Shown piece after piece: positions 1 to 8,188 of a stretch of DNA of 64,000 nucleotides. Positions within the stretch are counted from its first letter, which is position 1. The number at the start of each line of letters is the position of its first letter. The stretch is from Bacillus sp. AFS006103. Its GTDB lineage: Bacteria; Bacillota; Bacilli; Bacillales; Cytobacillaceae. The DNA lies in contig NTXX01000011.1 of assembly GCA_002559145.1 (NCBI GenBank), positions 3,855-67,854 on the forward strand, written 5' to 3'. The position numbers and the translations under genes were made by a program. The notes under the pieces were generated by a model. It made no database searches. It saw only the letters and a program-made list of their open reading frames with translations, and was not told the DNA's origin.

Positions 1-4
1 ATTA

Positions 5-1156
5 TTATGCGTTCCTTAAAAATTGTTCCATTCGGTTTAAACCGATTTCAAGAGTTTCCATAGAACAAGCAAACGATAACCGGAAATAGCCTTCTCCATA
101 TTCTGAAAAAGCGCTGCCGGGAACAACGGCCACTTTTGTTTCTTGGACAAGCTTTAGAGCAAAGTCAAAACTATTTAATTGAATGGTTTTAGGAATCTTT
201 ACGAAGAAGTAAAACGCTCCGTCTGGCTTGACAGCATCAAGTCCCATCGCAGTTAAGCGTTTGTAAACAAATTCTCTTCTTTTTAAATATTCTTTTTTCA
301 TCACAAGCGCATCATCCATCCCTTTAGTAACTGCCGCAAAGGCTGCTTTCTGGGCAATGGACGTTGCACAAGATATATTATATTGATGAACCTTTAAAAT
401 ATGTTTCGAAATGACTTCAGGTGCAAATAAAAAGCCAATTCTCCAACCAGTCATCGAGTGGGATTTGGATAACCCATTGATGACGATGGTTTGTTCTTTT
501 AGAAAGGAAGCAATTGATATATGCGGTTGGTCATAGGTAAGCTCACTGTATATTTCATCTGCAAGGATAAAGATATCTTTATTTTTAAGATACTCTGCTA
601 TTTCCCTTAGCTCTGACTCAGAGAGACTAACGCCGGTCGGATTAGAGGGGTATGGCAGGACGATGCAACGGGTTTTCTCAGTAATAAAGGGTTTTATCAT
701 TTCTAAAGTAAAGCGAAACTGATTTTCCCGGATATCCACATGTACAGGTGTAGCCCCCATCATTTTAATGATCGGTTCATAGCCTGGATAAATAGGACCT
801 GGTAATATGACTTCAGACCCTTCAACTAAAATTGTCCGAAAAGCAATGTCAATAGCCTCGCTTGCACCTGCAGTAACAATCACCTCTGAGTCAGGTTTAT
901 AAAGTAAACCATATTTTTTTTTTACAAAATTGCACGCAGCTACCCTTAATTCAATCGTCCCTGCATTATGGGTATAGGAGGTAAAGTTCTGCTCAATCGC
1001 AGTAATACCAGCTTTCTTCACATGCTCCGGAGTTGGGAAATCAGGTTGTCCAATCGTAAACGAGATCAAATCTTCAATATGGGATACCATATTAAAAAAC
1101 TTTCTAATTCCTGAGATTTCTATATCTTTTACACGTTGATTAATTAATTGTTCCAA
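5..1156 (-). CDS. patA: PatA-type PLP-dependent aminotransferase (fold type I)
   Basis: Class I/II aminotransferase of about 383 residues. In this family PLP forms a Schiff base with the Lys in INGLSKSHSMTGWR (about residue 230). Also visible are the NPTGV loop, the DEIYSEL cofactor-binding segment and the substrate-carboxylate Arg in FRLSFA near the C terminus. B. subtilis PatA, which I recall beginning with a similar MEHLL-type N terminus, is proposed to act on acetylated diaminopimelate precursors. That fits the dapH/dapL genes 8 kb away, but the substrate is inference. I chose the TTG start because GGAAGG lies nine bases before it; the ATG three codons upstream abuts the Shine-Dalgarno sequence. 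The stop lies at the window edge, so the downstream neighbour is unseen. Confidence 0.88.
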   Translation of the reverse strand: MEQLINQRVKDIEISGIRKFFNMVSHIEDLISFTIGQPDFPTPEHVKKAGITAIEQNFTSYTHNAGTIELRVAACNFVKKKYGLLYKPDSEVIVTAGASEAIDIAFRTILVEGSEVILPGPIYPGYEPIIKMMGATPVHVDIRENQFRFTLEMIKPFITEKTRCIVLPYPSNPTGVSLSESELREIAEYLKNKDIFILADEIYSELTYDQPHISIASFLKEQTIVINGLSKSHSMTGWRIGFLFAPEVISKHILKVHQYNISCATSIAQKAAFAAVTKGMDDALVMKKEYLKRREFVYKRLTAMGLDAVKPDGAFYFFVKIPKTIQLNSFDFALKLVQETKVAVVPGSAFSEYGEGYFRLSFACSMETLEIGLNRMEQFLRNA

Positions 1157-1241
1157 ATTGTCCATCCTTCCAATTGAAGTTTACCCTTTTATGAATATAA
1201 TGATTATAGACTATTTTTAGATGAAGATACTACTAAAGAGA

Positions 1242-1277
1242 AATAAAAAAACGATCTAAGTTTTTACTCAGACCGTT
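1242..1277 (-). terminator. Intrinsic terminator after the 66-residue gene
   Basis: A 12-bp stem (AACGGTCTGAGT with ACTTAGATCGTT, including G-U pairs) is followed on the minus strand by a run of T. It separates the small gene from patA. Confidence 0.7.
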
Positions 1278-1314
1278 TTTAAGGGAAGGGGAGTTTATTT
1301 CAAATTAAAGTGTT

Positions 1315-1515
1315 TTAATAACCATAATCCCAGTCAACCTCGTCCTCATGCCAAAAAACTGGTGACACAGAACCGAAATTAACTATTTTATCTTCTAGCT
1401 TGCAGTTACAATCCTCGCAGCCGCATTGCTCTTTAATTTCTTCATAAATGGAATGATCCACATCTTCAATAAATGTAACCTTTTGTTCTTGAAAAAGAAT
1501 CGCTGTTCCTTTCAT
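1315..1515 (-). CDS. Small acidic Cys-rich protein of unknown function (66 aa)
   Basis: I do not recognise this protein. It is acidic, has no signal peptide or membrane segment, and carries a compact CGCEDCNC motif (about residues 31-38) that could bind a metal or Fe-S centre. The C terminus is rich in W, D and Y. Translation from ATG is supported by AGAGGTG eleven bases upstream. It sits alone between patA and ykyB, with its own -10 box (TATAAT) upstream and a terminator after it. I recall cheV at this place in B. subtilis; no cheV-like gene is visible here. Confidence 0.65.
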   Translation of the reverse strand: MKGTAILFQEQKVTFIEDVDHSIYEEIKEQCGCEDCNCKLEDKIVNFGSVSPVFWHEDEVDWDYGY

Positions 1516-1599
1516 TGGTCAAGCACCTCTTTTAAATTTTTTCAACTAAGTATCTTCTCATAATTATATTGTAATTCCGTATCAATAAAGAGTCTATAT

Positions 1600-1632
1600 G
1601 TTAGTGATGTTGTTCACAAAAACATCACTAAC
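1600..1632. repeat. Perfect 12-bp inverted repeat (9-nt loop)
   Basis: GTTAGTGATGTT and AACATCACTAAC flank a nine-base loop. There is no T-run on either side, so it is not a standard terminator. It lies upstream of the small Cys-rich gene and could be an operator or an mRNA 5' structure. Confidence 0.5.
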
Positions 1633-1650
1633 TGTTAGGATGGATACCCC

Positions 1651-1677
1651 AAAAGAAAAAGCCAGGAATCCTGGCTT
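1651..1677 (-). terminator. ykyB terminator overlapping its stop codon
   Basis: An AAGCCAGG/CCTGGCTT stem with a three-base loop is followed on the minus strand by TTTCTTTTG. The hairpin begins immediately after the TGA stop of ykyB. Confidence 0.75.
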
Positions 1678-2153
1678 CATGAATATCGTTCACCTAATTT
1701 TTTGAAAATAGGCTTTTGATAAGTTTTGCTATTTTTATGATTAGCTGGGGTTTGATCAAGTTCTGAAATTCCGGTATATAGCTGAAGTAATGCTTTTGCT
1801 GAATTTAGTGAAAGTGTTGCCTTTGGATTTCGTACCCGTTCATCTAATTTACCGAAATGTGGTAGTTCTAAAAAATCGGACTTCGTTGGAGGAATATGAA
1901 ATGTATACCTTCCGCATTCAACTAAAACATCCGACTGTTGTTGACTATTTCGCGGATTTCCAGAGAAATGGAGACCAACTTTTTTTGCTTTACCTTCTTC
2001 AATCAATTTTTTTAATGTTTCCTGTTTTAATTTGTATAATAATTTGGGATTTGGAGCTGTTTTCGCATGGCGATTCACAATAAAGATAGCTTGAGCGAGG
2101 TTTTCGATGGTTAGATTTAGGTTTGTTAGAGGGCCTTTCTGATCATAATTCAA
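1677..2153 (-). CDS. ykyB: YkyB family protein
   Basis: A 158-residue soluble protein matching my memory of B. subtilis YkyB (about 154 aa), a conserved Bacillus protein of unknown function. It contains an Asn/His-rich N-terminal half (IVNRHAKTAPNP) and a basic C-terminal tail. It starts at TTG with AAGGAG upstream (AAGGAGAACATATT-TTG). It lies between ykuE and the small Cys-rich gene, each with its own terminator, so it is probably monocistronic. The identification rests on sequence impression and position, not on an alignment. Confidence 0.75.
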   Translation of the reverse strand: MNYDQKGPLTNLNLTIENLAQAIFIVNRHAKTAPNPKLLYKLKQETLKKLIEEGKAKKVGLHFSGNPRNSQQQSDVLVECGRYTFHIPPTKSDFLELPHFGKLDERVRNPKATLSLNSAKALLQLYTGISELDQTPANHKNSKTYQKPIFKKLGERYS

Positions 2154-2271
2154 AATATGTTCTCCTTTCAGTTATATAAAACATCTATATTATACCTTTT
2201 TTTTAAGAAAATAGGAATAAAGCAGTAATCTTTTAGTGAAATAAATATCAAATATTTAATGCTTATTGTAT

Positions 2272-2308
2272 AAAAAATCCTTACCTATTAATGATAAGGA
2301 TTTTTTTT
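2272..2308 (-). terminator. ykuE terminator
   Basis: An AATCCTTA...TAAGGATT stem has T-runs on both strands. It sits just beyond the ykuE stop. Confidence 0.7.
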
Positions 2309-2312
2309 GATG

Positions 2313-3185
2313 CTACTTTTTTGCTTTTAATGTAAATATACTTAACTCCGGTTTAGACATAAAGCGAAAAGGGAGGCGTGTTGTTCCAATTCCTCGATTG
2401 ACATAAAGCGAAAGGGGATTATTCTCGCCAATTGAATAAAGACCCTCTGGGTATATTTGGGCAAAAGGCGGGGTCACAAGTGCCCCGAAAAAAGGAATCT
2501 TAATTTGCCCTCCATGGCTATGACCACTAAGCTGCCAATGGACTGGATACTGTGAAGCGGTCTCTGCAAGGTCTGGGGCATGAGATAATAATATTTTAAA
2601 AGTGTCTTTTGGTACATTTTTTAGTGTCAGTGGTAAATTAGGTTTCCCTAACATCGCATCATCAATTCCAAGGAGATAGATAGTACTTCCATCCTTTAAT
2701 TTAATGGGTGCTGATTCATTCAAAAGTACGGTAAAATCTGTCGTTTCCATGATATTTCTGTAAATGTCAGAGCCGTACCCACCATGATCATGATTACCAA
2801 AAATGCAGTATTTTCCTAGCGGAGCATGTAGTTTCTTCAAAATAGGAATCAATTTATTAATTTCTGTATATTGATTTGGCTCGTCCATTAAATCACCGGT
2901 AAATAAGATAATGTCTGGTTTAAGAAGATTAATTTTTTCAACTAATTTATTAAATTGATGAAGGTTATATTGAAAACCAAGGTGGGTATCACTAAATTGA
3001 ATGATTTTTATTCCATCAAAGCTGTTAGGGATAAGTGGATGTTTTATTTGAAGTTTTTGAATATCGAGTAATGAGGGCTCTATTCGATTGGCATAAAGAT
3101 AGCCACCCGAACTTAATCCAAGAACAGTAAGAAATGAACCAAATGTTCGTTTTAAAAAAATTCTCCTCGTCTGTTTATTAGCCAT
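2313..3185 (-). CDS. ykuE: Tat-exported calcineurin-like metallophosphoesterase YkuE
   Basis: A binuclear-metal phosphoesterase of 290 residues. The metal-binding signatures appear in order: DTHLG (about residue 66), GDLMD, GNHDHGG and SGHSHGGQ. The N terminus has a twin-arginine signal (TRRIFLKR followed by a hydrophobic stretch ending near YLYA), so it should be exported folded. B. subtilis YkuE is known as a Tat-dependent, cell-wall-associated phosphoesterase, and this protein has the same length and motifs. The natural substrate is not established. It is a single gene with its own terminator. The ribosome binding site before the ATG is weak. Confidence 0.88.
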   Translation of the reverse strand: MANKQTRRIFLKRTFGSFLTVLGLSSGGYLYANRIEPSLLDIQKLQIKHPLIPNSFDGIKIIQFSDTHLGFQYNLHQFNKLVEKINLLKPDIILFTGDLMDEPNQYTEINKLIPILKKLHAPLGKYCIFGNHDHGGYGSDIYRNIMETTDFTVLLNESAPIKLKDGSTIYLLGIDDAMLGKPNLPLTLKNVPKDTFKILLSHAPDLAETASQYPVHWQLSGHSHGGQIKIPFFGALVTPPFAQIYPEGLYSIGENNPLSLYVNRGIGTTRLPFRFMSKPELSIFTLKAKK

Positions 3186-3316
3186 TTTTTCAACCAGCCT
3201 ATCTTTTATTAACCTTCTACAAATGAGAAGAGTCCCTTTGTATTTTCTTTAAAAACTAACCAGATTGCAAGTGAAAAGGTCCTTTGTAACTTTTATTCAT
3301 AAAAAAGTAAAACATT

Positions 3317-3345
3317 CAAAAAAAGCAGCCAACAATATGGCTGCT
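3317..3345 (-). terminator. Terminator of the C39-like lipoprotein gene
   Basis: An AGCAGCC/GGCTGCT stem is followed by seven T on the minus strand, just after the stop codon. Confidence 0.8.
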
Positions 3346-3349
3346 TATC

Positions 3350-4195
3350 TTATTTATAGCTAACGGCTCGGCTTCTTAATGCCTTCCATGAAGAAATAAA
3401 TTGTTGTTTCCCAACTCTTACTTGTTTTTTACCAGAGAGTGGATCATTTAAATAGACATATTTTGAATCATATCCAACTAAGACGACTGCATGTAAATCA
3501 AGCGGTGTTTTAATATATTGGTTCCCGTGATACCAGCCCTCAGGGCGGTCTGGTAAACGGTAATCCCCGGTTGTCCATACAACTACTGGATAACCCGCTG
3601 AAACATGCTCTAAGACCCGATCAAAGGGCTGGTTAGTTAAATTGATGGCTCTTCCAGGGAGCTTTTGGTTGATTAAGGCAATCATTGGTTGATCAAATAC
3701 TGCATACCCTGCTCTTCTGCCTGTCATATCCCCAACAAATCCATCTGCGGGGTTTCCCCAACGTATAATATCACCCTTTGGGGATTTAATGAGCGGGTCT
3801 AAATCCTTCCGGACAGATCGGTAAAGATCCATTTTCGTTGTTTTTACGCCAGCATAATTTAGTACCATTGCCAGGCTTGTGACTTCGCAGCCATATTTAA
3901 GTTCAGGATTTTGCCTAATTAAAACGACATTTAGCATGGCAGAATTCTTTTTTGGGTTAGCAGTAACCGAATCACTTTTTATTTGTTTATTTTTAACATT
4001 AATCACTTGTTTATTTAGTTCCTTTATGGTGAAACGTTTATTTTCTAAGTCTACTGATGATGTGTTTTGAGTATTCTCTTTCACGGATATCGTGGAAAGA
4101 GGCTGTTTACTTTCCGTGCTAAGATTTGTATCCGCGTGAGAGTGGCTACATCCAAACATGGGAAGGATCGAGGCTAATAAGCAAAGTTTTTTCAG
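3350..4195 (-). CDS. C39-like cysteine peptidase lipoprotein, probable CTG start
   Basis: The C-terminal ~170 residues form a papain-like C39 domain: nucleophile Cys in KYGCEVTSLAMVLNYAG, catalytic His in DLHAVVLVGYD and the third residue in LNDP. About 100 Ser/Thr/Asn/Lys-rich residues act as a linker. From the first ATG (position 4159) the protein begins MFGCSHSH and lacks a signal sequence. Reading twelve codons further upstream gives LKKLCLLASILPMFGC, a textbook lipoprotein signal with the lipidated Cys. The only initiator in reach is CTG, placed eight bases after a perfect AAGGAGG. I therefore annotate a CTG start, giving 281 residues. Substrate and role are unknown; related proteins act at the cell surface. 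Confidence 0.75.
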   Translation of the reverse strand: MKKLCLLASILPMFGCSHSHADTNLSTESKQPLSTISVKENTQNTSSVDLENKRFTIKELNKQVINVKNKQIKSDSVTANPKKNSAMLNVVLIRQNPELKYGCEVTSLAMVLNYAGVKTTKMDLYRSVRKDLDPLIKSPKGDIIRWGNPADGFVGDMTGRRAGYAVFDQPMIALINQKLPGRAINLTNQPFDRVLEHVSAGYPVVVWTTGDYRLPDRPEGWYHGNQYIKTPLDLHAVVLVGYDSKYVYLNDPLSGKKQVRVGKQQFISSWKALRSRAVSYK

Positions 4196-4305
4196 AAACT
4201 TATCCTCCTTATTGAACAGCTTAAAGATAGGATATGATTGTTTATAAGCGACTATAATGGTATCCTTTTGGAAAAGAACGGGTATCGCCGTTCAGCGTAT
4301 GGTAT

Positions 4306-4318
4306 AATAAGAAAAAAA
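4306..4318 (+). promoter_or_regulatory. Extended -10 promoter of ykuI
   Basis: A TATAAT box preceded by TGG (TATGGTATAAT) lies 17 bases before the ykuI start. The -35 region (GTTCAG) is poor, as is usual for extended -10 promoters. Confidence 0.5.
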
Positions 4319-4334
4319 TTTTGGAGGTACTTGG

Positions 4335-5546
4335 ATGGATGCATTGGAAATACTATCGGATCTTGAAAATGTATTTCCCTATTTTCAACCGATTTTTAGT
4401 GCCGATGAACAAAGTGTAATTGCCTATGAGGTGTTGGGGAGATATAAATCAGAAGGGAACATCATTAGTTTAGGGACCTTTTTTCAGGATGACCAAATTC
4501 CTGATGAATATAAATTTGAGGTGGATTTGTTAATAGTCAAAATGGCGTTGGAAAAAGCGCTAAAGCTTGATGAGGATATAAGTATATTTCTCAATCGGAA
4601 TGCTGATTTATTAATGTATGGGCATGGTGAGCCTTTTTTACAAGAGCTGCTTGCATTTGAAAAAAAGGGGTTTATGTTAAATCGAATTGTTCTAGAAATT
4701 TCCGATCGGAATTATACTGGAGATTTAGACCAATTTGATCACTTATTGCAATATTATCGAACCTACGGGATTAAAATAGCGATTGCAAGAATTGATAGTG
4801 AAAGTAGTTACTTTGAACGGCTTGGACAACTTGAACCAGATATTTTAAAGATTAACTTGCAGGCTTTAAAGTCAACATCAACAGGAATAAATTTTAACGA
4901 TGTATTATTTACTTTATCCCTTTTGGCAAGGAAAATAGGTGCCACACTCTTGTTTGAAAATATAGAGATGAGCTACCAGCTTCAATTTGCTTGGAAAAAT
5001 GGCGGTCGATATTATCAAGGTTATTATTTGCAGCCACCTGCAGCAGAATTCATTTCACGTGAAATTCTAAAGGATCGCTTAAAAGAGAAGTTTCACGACT
5101 TTATCTCCTATGAGAAAAAGAAATTAGAGGCTGTATATACTACTGCTGAATTTTTTCAAGCCAAGGTTCAAGAAATTGTGATGAAAAACAGAAGTGCAAC
5201 CTATCAAATCCTATTTCAAAATCTTATAAAGGAATTGGATCAGATTGCCTTTCGAATGTATGTTTGCGATGAGGACGGTTTTCAGAAATCTGCCAATATT
5301 TTCAAGGGAAAAGAGGGTTGGATTACCCAATCCGAATACATTCAAAAAAATTGGAGTTGGCGGCCTTACTTTTTAGAAAATATTATTAAAATGAGAAATG
5401 AACGAAAAGGCATCTTATCTGATTTGTATAGTGATATTGATACCGGGGAGACCATTCGTACGTTTTCATTCCCCATGAATGGGGAAGAGTATTTGTTTAT
5501 TGATATAGCCTATCAATATTTGTTTCAACACGACCAATTACTTTAG
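4335..5546 (+). CDS. ykuI: YkuI-type degenerate EAL domain c-di-GMP binding protein
   Basis: The first ~250 residues are an EAL domain, and the last ~150 resemble the PAS/Cache-like C-terminal domain of B. subtilis YkuI. The signature EAL is replaced by EVL (YEVLGRY), and the motif normally EITE reads LEISDRN. YkuI is known to bind c-di-GMP without measured phosphodiesterase activity, so this is likely a receptor rather than an enzyme. No transmembrane segment or signal peptide is seen. The start ATG follows TTGGAGG. It is divergent from the C39-like gene. Confidence 0.87.
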   Translation: MDALEILSDLENVFPYFQPIFSADEQSVIAYEVLGRYKSEGNIISLGTFFQDDQIPDEYKFEVDLLIVKMALEKALKLDEDISIFLNRNADLLMYGHGEPFLQELLAFEKKGFMLNRIVLEISDRNYTGDLDQFDHLLQYYRTYGIKIAIARIDSESSYFERLGQLEPDILKINLQALKSTSTGINFNDVLFTLSLLARKIGATLLFENIEMSYQLQFAWKNGGRYYQGYYLQPPAAEFISREILKDRLKEKFHDFISYEKKKLEAVYTTAEFFQAKVQEIVMKNRSATYQILFQNLIKELDQIAFRMYVCDEDGFQKSANIFKGKEGWITQSEYIQKNWSWRPYFLENIIKMRNERKGILSDLYSDIDTGETIRTFSFPMNGEEYLFIDIAYQYLFQHDQLL

Positions 5547-5755
5547 CGATTACCTTTTTTTATGAGGATTTTAAAAAAAAACCCTATTTTTTTATTTTTA
5601 CTTGGACAAATGGGCAACGTTATTTTATTCTTTTAATATTGGCATATTGAATTATAGGTTGGAAAATTATGAAAGTAACCCACTCGGATAGAAAATGTGC
5701 CAATTGAGAAACATAATTGTAGATGTTTGTTTGGGTTTGAAAGGAGACGGAGCCG

Positions 5756-5992
5756 ATGTCACAGCTTCAAGGTATATTAACAAGATTAAAAAATCTTCAG
5801 GAACAAGCTAATAGTGGTGAACCAGCACAACGCTATTTCGAGGTTAACGGGGATAGAAAGTGTCAAGTAACATTTCATCCGAAAACGGAGACATTCGAAT
5901 TAGAAGTATACAATGAAAAGGAAAAACCAAAAAGATATCAATTTGATAATGTTGATATGATTACAATTGAAATTTTTGATTTGATTCAATAA
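5756..5992 (+). CDS. ykuJ: YkuJ family protein
   Basis: A 78-residue acidic cytosolic protein with alternating strand-like segments (CQVTFHPKTETFELEVYN), matching B. subtilis YkuJ (79 aa), whose function is unknown. It has a strong AAAGGAGACGG ribosome binding site and a terminator immediately after the stop. The 209 bases upstream of it hold no gene that I can find. Confidence 0.8.
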   Translation: MSQLQGILTRLKNLQEQANSGEPAQRYFEVNGDRKCQVTFHPKTETFELEVYNEKEKPKRYQFDNVDMITIEIFDLIQ

Positions 5993-6020
5993 GGAACCTT
6001 TTGGGTTCCTTTCTTTTTAT
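5991..6020 (+). terminator. ykuJ terminator
   Basis: An AAGGAACC/GGTTCCTT stem begins at the last base of the stop codon and is followed by TCTTTTTAT. Confidence 0.75.
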
Positions 6021-6144
6021 ATTCAACAGATGAGGATTTTCGCTTGAATGTATCTTTTATTACGTTTCCAAAATTAGCACAGACACCCGAAAACTGTGGT
6101 AGAATGTATCTGTGGAAAAACAAATTTTTGAGGAGTTTTCGGCA

Positions 6145-6588
6145 ATGATCAGTCTTCCTAATGGCGAATTTTTAAAATTAACGATAAAAGAACTAATGAT
6201 ACCATCCGAGCGTGTAGCCCATGTCCAGATTGGTAATAATCTCGAACATGCCTTATTAGTCTTAACAAAAAGCGGTTACACAGCTATACCTGTATTAGAC
6301 CCTCATTACAAGCTTCATGGGCTAATTAGTACCCCGATTATAATGGATTCTATCCTTGGTCTAGAAAGAATTGAATTTGAACAATTAGAGAAAAAAAGAG
6401 TGGAAGAGGTTATGAAAAGCTCAATTCCACGAGTTAAAATTTCAGCATCTCTTCAAAAATGCCTTGAGTTGCTCGTTACCCAGCCATTTCTATGTGTGGA
6501 GACAGAGGATGGTTACTTTGAAGGAATTTTGCCTAGAAGTACTTTATTAAATCAATTAACTAAAATATTAAAAAAGAATGGAAAATGA
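6145..6588 (+). CDS. darB: CBS-domain cyclic-di-AMP receptor DarB (CbpB, YkuL)
   Basis: Two CBS modules in 147 residues, exactly the length of B. subtilis DarB/CbpB. The stretch AHVQIGNNLEHALLVLTKSG is characteristic of the family. In B. subtilis the apo-protein binds and stimulates the (p)ppGpp synthetase Rel and also pyruvate carboxylase, while c-di-AMP blocks this. A pyruvate carboxylase gene lies downstream in this same window. I chose the ATG nine bases after GAGGAG; an in-frame ATG-free extension upstream is not needed. A terminator follows. Confidence 0.87.
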   Translation: MISLPNGEFLKLTIKELMIPSERVAHVQIGNNLEHALLVLTKSGYTAIPVLDPHYKLHGLISTPIIMDSILGLERIEFEQLEKKRVEEVMKSSIPRVKISASLQKCLELLVTQPFLCVETEDGYFEGILPRSTLLNQLTKILKKNGK

Positions 6589-6595
6589 CACATTT

Positions 6596-6625
6596 AGGCT
6601 CCCGTGAAGGGGGCTTGATTTTTTT
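6596..6625 (+). terminator. darB terminator
   Basis: An AGGCTCCC/GGGGGCTT stem (one G-U pair) is followed by GATTTTTTT. Confidence 0.7.
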
Positions 6626-6643
6626 AAAGTTAGAGGTGCGAAT

Positions 6644-8155
6644 ATGAGTAGTTCTACTAAGGACATATCTAAAGGAAAGCTCCAAAAACGGCAAACGAAA
6701 AAGACACTAGTTTTAGTTGCCGTCATGTTAGCTATGTTTATGGGTGCGATTGAAGCAACGATTGTTTCGACCGCTATGCCTGCAATTGTCGCAGATTTGG
6801 GCGGATTTAAACTATATAGCTGGGTATTTTCTGCTTACTTATTAATGAATTCTGTCACCGTTCTTATTTATGGGAAATTATCTGATTTATTTGGTCGAAA
6901 ACCAATTCTTACGATTGGAATAATCATCTTTTTAATTGGCTCTATTCTTTGTGGATTTGCCACTTCAATGAAGATGCTCATTTGTTTTCGTTTAATACAA
7001 GGATTTGGAGCAGGTGCAGTCACACCGATTGCGACAACCATTATTGGTGATATCTATACATCGGAAGAAAGGGCAAAGGTTCAAGGTTATCTTTCCAGTG
7101 TTTGGGGTATTTCAGCGATTACCGGACCTGCAGTGGGAGGTTTACTTGTCCAATTTGTAAGTTGGCATTATGTTTTTTGGATTAACATCCCACTTGGGCT
7201 TCTTTCTTTAACTGGACTATGGTTGTTCTTACATGAAAATGTCAAAAGGAAAAAACATGAAATAGATTACCTTGGAGCTATTCTGTTAACAGTAGCTATT
7301 TCTTCGTTAATGTTTATCCTTGTAGAAGGTGGGAACCATTTTGCATGGGGCTCTTGGCAGTCGCTAAGCTTTTTTGCTTTTAGCGCTTTAACCTTACTGG
7401 GGTTCGTCCTACAGGAAGGACGGGCTAGTGAACCGGTTATGCCTTTTTCAATTTGGAAGGAACGCTCGATACTCATCGCAAACACCACATCGCTTGCAAC
7501 GGGTATCATGTTAATTGGAATATCGAGCTTTTTGCCTACTTTTGTACAAGGTGTTATGGAACAAACGCCTATTGTTGCGGGATTTACGTTGACATCTATG
7601 TCAATTGGCTGGCCAATAGCATCGACATTAGCTGGACGAATGCTGAATTCCATGGGTTATCGTAAAACATCTATTATCGGTGGAGTGTTGTTAATCATTG
7701 GAAGCATTACATTTGTTACGATGTCAGCTTCTTCAGGCCCATTATGGGCTGCGGTAGGTTCCTTTTTGGTTGGTTTAGGCATGGGTCTAACATCAACTGC
7801 CTTTATTGTTTCGATTCAAAGTACTGTCGGTTGGGAACAGAGGGGTATCGCAACCGCATCGAATATGTTTATGCGAAATCTTGGTAACACAATGGGTGCA
7901 GCATTAATGGGTGGGATCCTTAATAATCGTTTAAGTCTTTATTTAAGTCAAAAAGATCCTTCCTTATCAATAGAAGATGTAAATAGGCTCTTAAAACCAG
8001 CTGAGCGAGAAAAGCTCTCTGAATCAGTCCGAGGTGTATTGCAGAATGGGCTAACTTTTTCCTTGCACTCTGTTTATTATGCCGTTCTCGCATTGGCCAT
8101 CATTAGTTTATTGTTAATATACTTTATACCGAAAAGGAATGATAGCTCTGTGTAA
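6644..8155 (+). CDS. MFS multidrug exporter, DHA2-like
   Basis: A 503-residue, highly hydrophobic protein, long enough for 14 membrane helices. It carries MFS motif A (YGKLSDLFGRKPI), the exporter motif C-like WGISAITGPAVGG, and the acidic residue in the first helix (MFMGAIEATIVSTAMP) typical of drug:H+ antiporters such as EmrB/MDR proteins. It probably sits in the cytoplasmic membrane and expels amphiphilic compounds; the substrate is unknown. It lies between darB and ccpC with terminators on both sides. In B. subtilis I do not recall an exporter at this spot, so it may be a lineage-specific insertion. Confidence 0.85.
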   Translation: MSSSTKDISKGKLQKRQTKKTLVLVAVMLAMFMGAIEATIVSTAMPAIVADLGGFKLYSWVFSAYLLMNSVTVLIYGKLSDLFGRKPILTIGIIIFLIGSILCGFATSMKMLICFRLIQGFGAGAVTPIATTIIGDIYTSEERAKVQGYLSSVWGISAITGPAVGGLLVQFVSWHYVFWINIPLGLLSLTGLWLFLHENVKRKKHEIDYLGAILLTVAISSLMFILVEGGNHFAWGSWQSLSFFAFSALTLLGFVLQEGRASEPVMPFSIWKERSILIANTTSLATGIMLIGISSFLPTFVQGVMEQTPIVAGFTLTSMSIGWPIASTLAGRMLNSMGYRKTSIIGGVLLIIGSITFVTMSASSGPLWAAVGSFLVGLGMGLTSTAFIVSIQSTVGWEQRGIATASNMFMRNLGNTMGAALMGGILNNRLSLYLSQKDPSLSIEDVNRLLKPAEREKLSESVRGVLQNGLTFSLHSVYYAVLALAIISLLLIYFIPKRNDSSV

Positions 8156-8174
8156 CCTTCACAGAGTCTTTTTT
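8146..8174 (+). terminator. Terminator of the MFS exporter gene
   Basis: A CTCTGTG/CACAGAG stem is followed by TCTTTTTT. Confidence 0.75.
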
Positions 8175-8188
8175 AAGGAGGGGATATC

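Noticed and set aside
4335-5546. Active c-di-GMP phosphodiesterase
   Set aside because: EVL replaces EAL and the downstream catalytic motif is altered; the known homologue YkuI binds the ligand without measured activity.
7267-7653. A 128-codon minus-strand frame within the MFS exporter gene
   Set aside because: It is the antisense of a clearly coding membrane protein gene and has no start signals.
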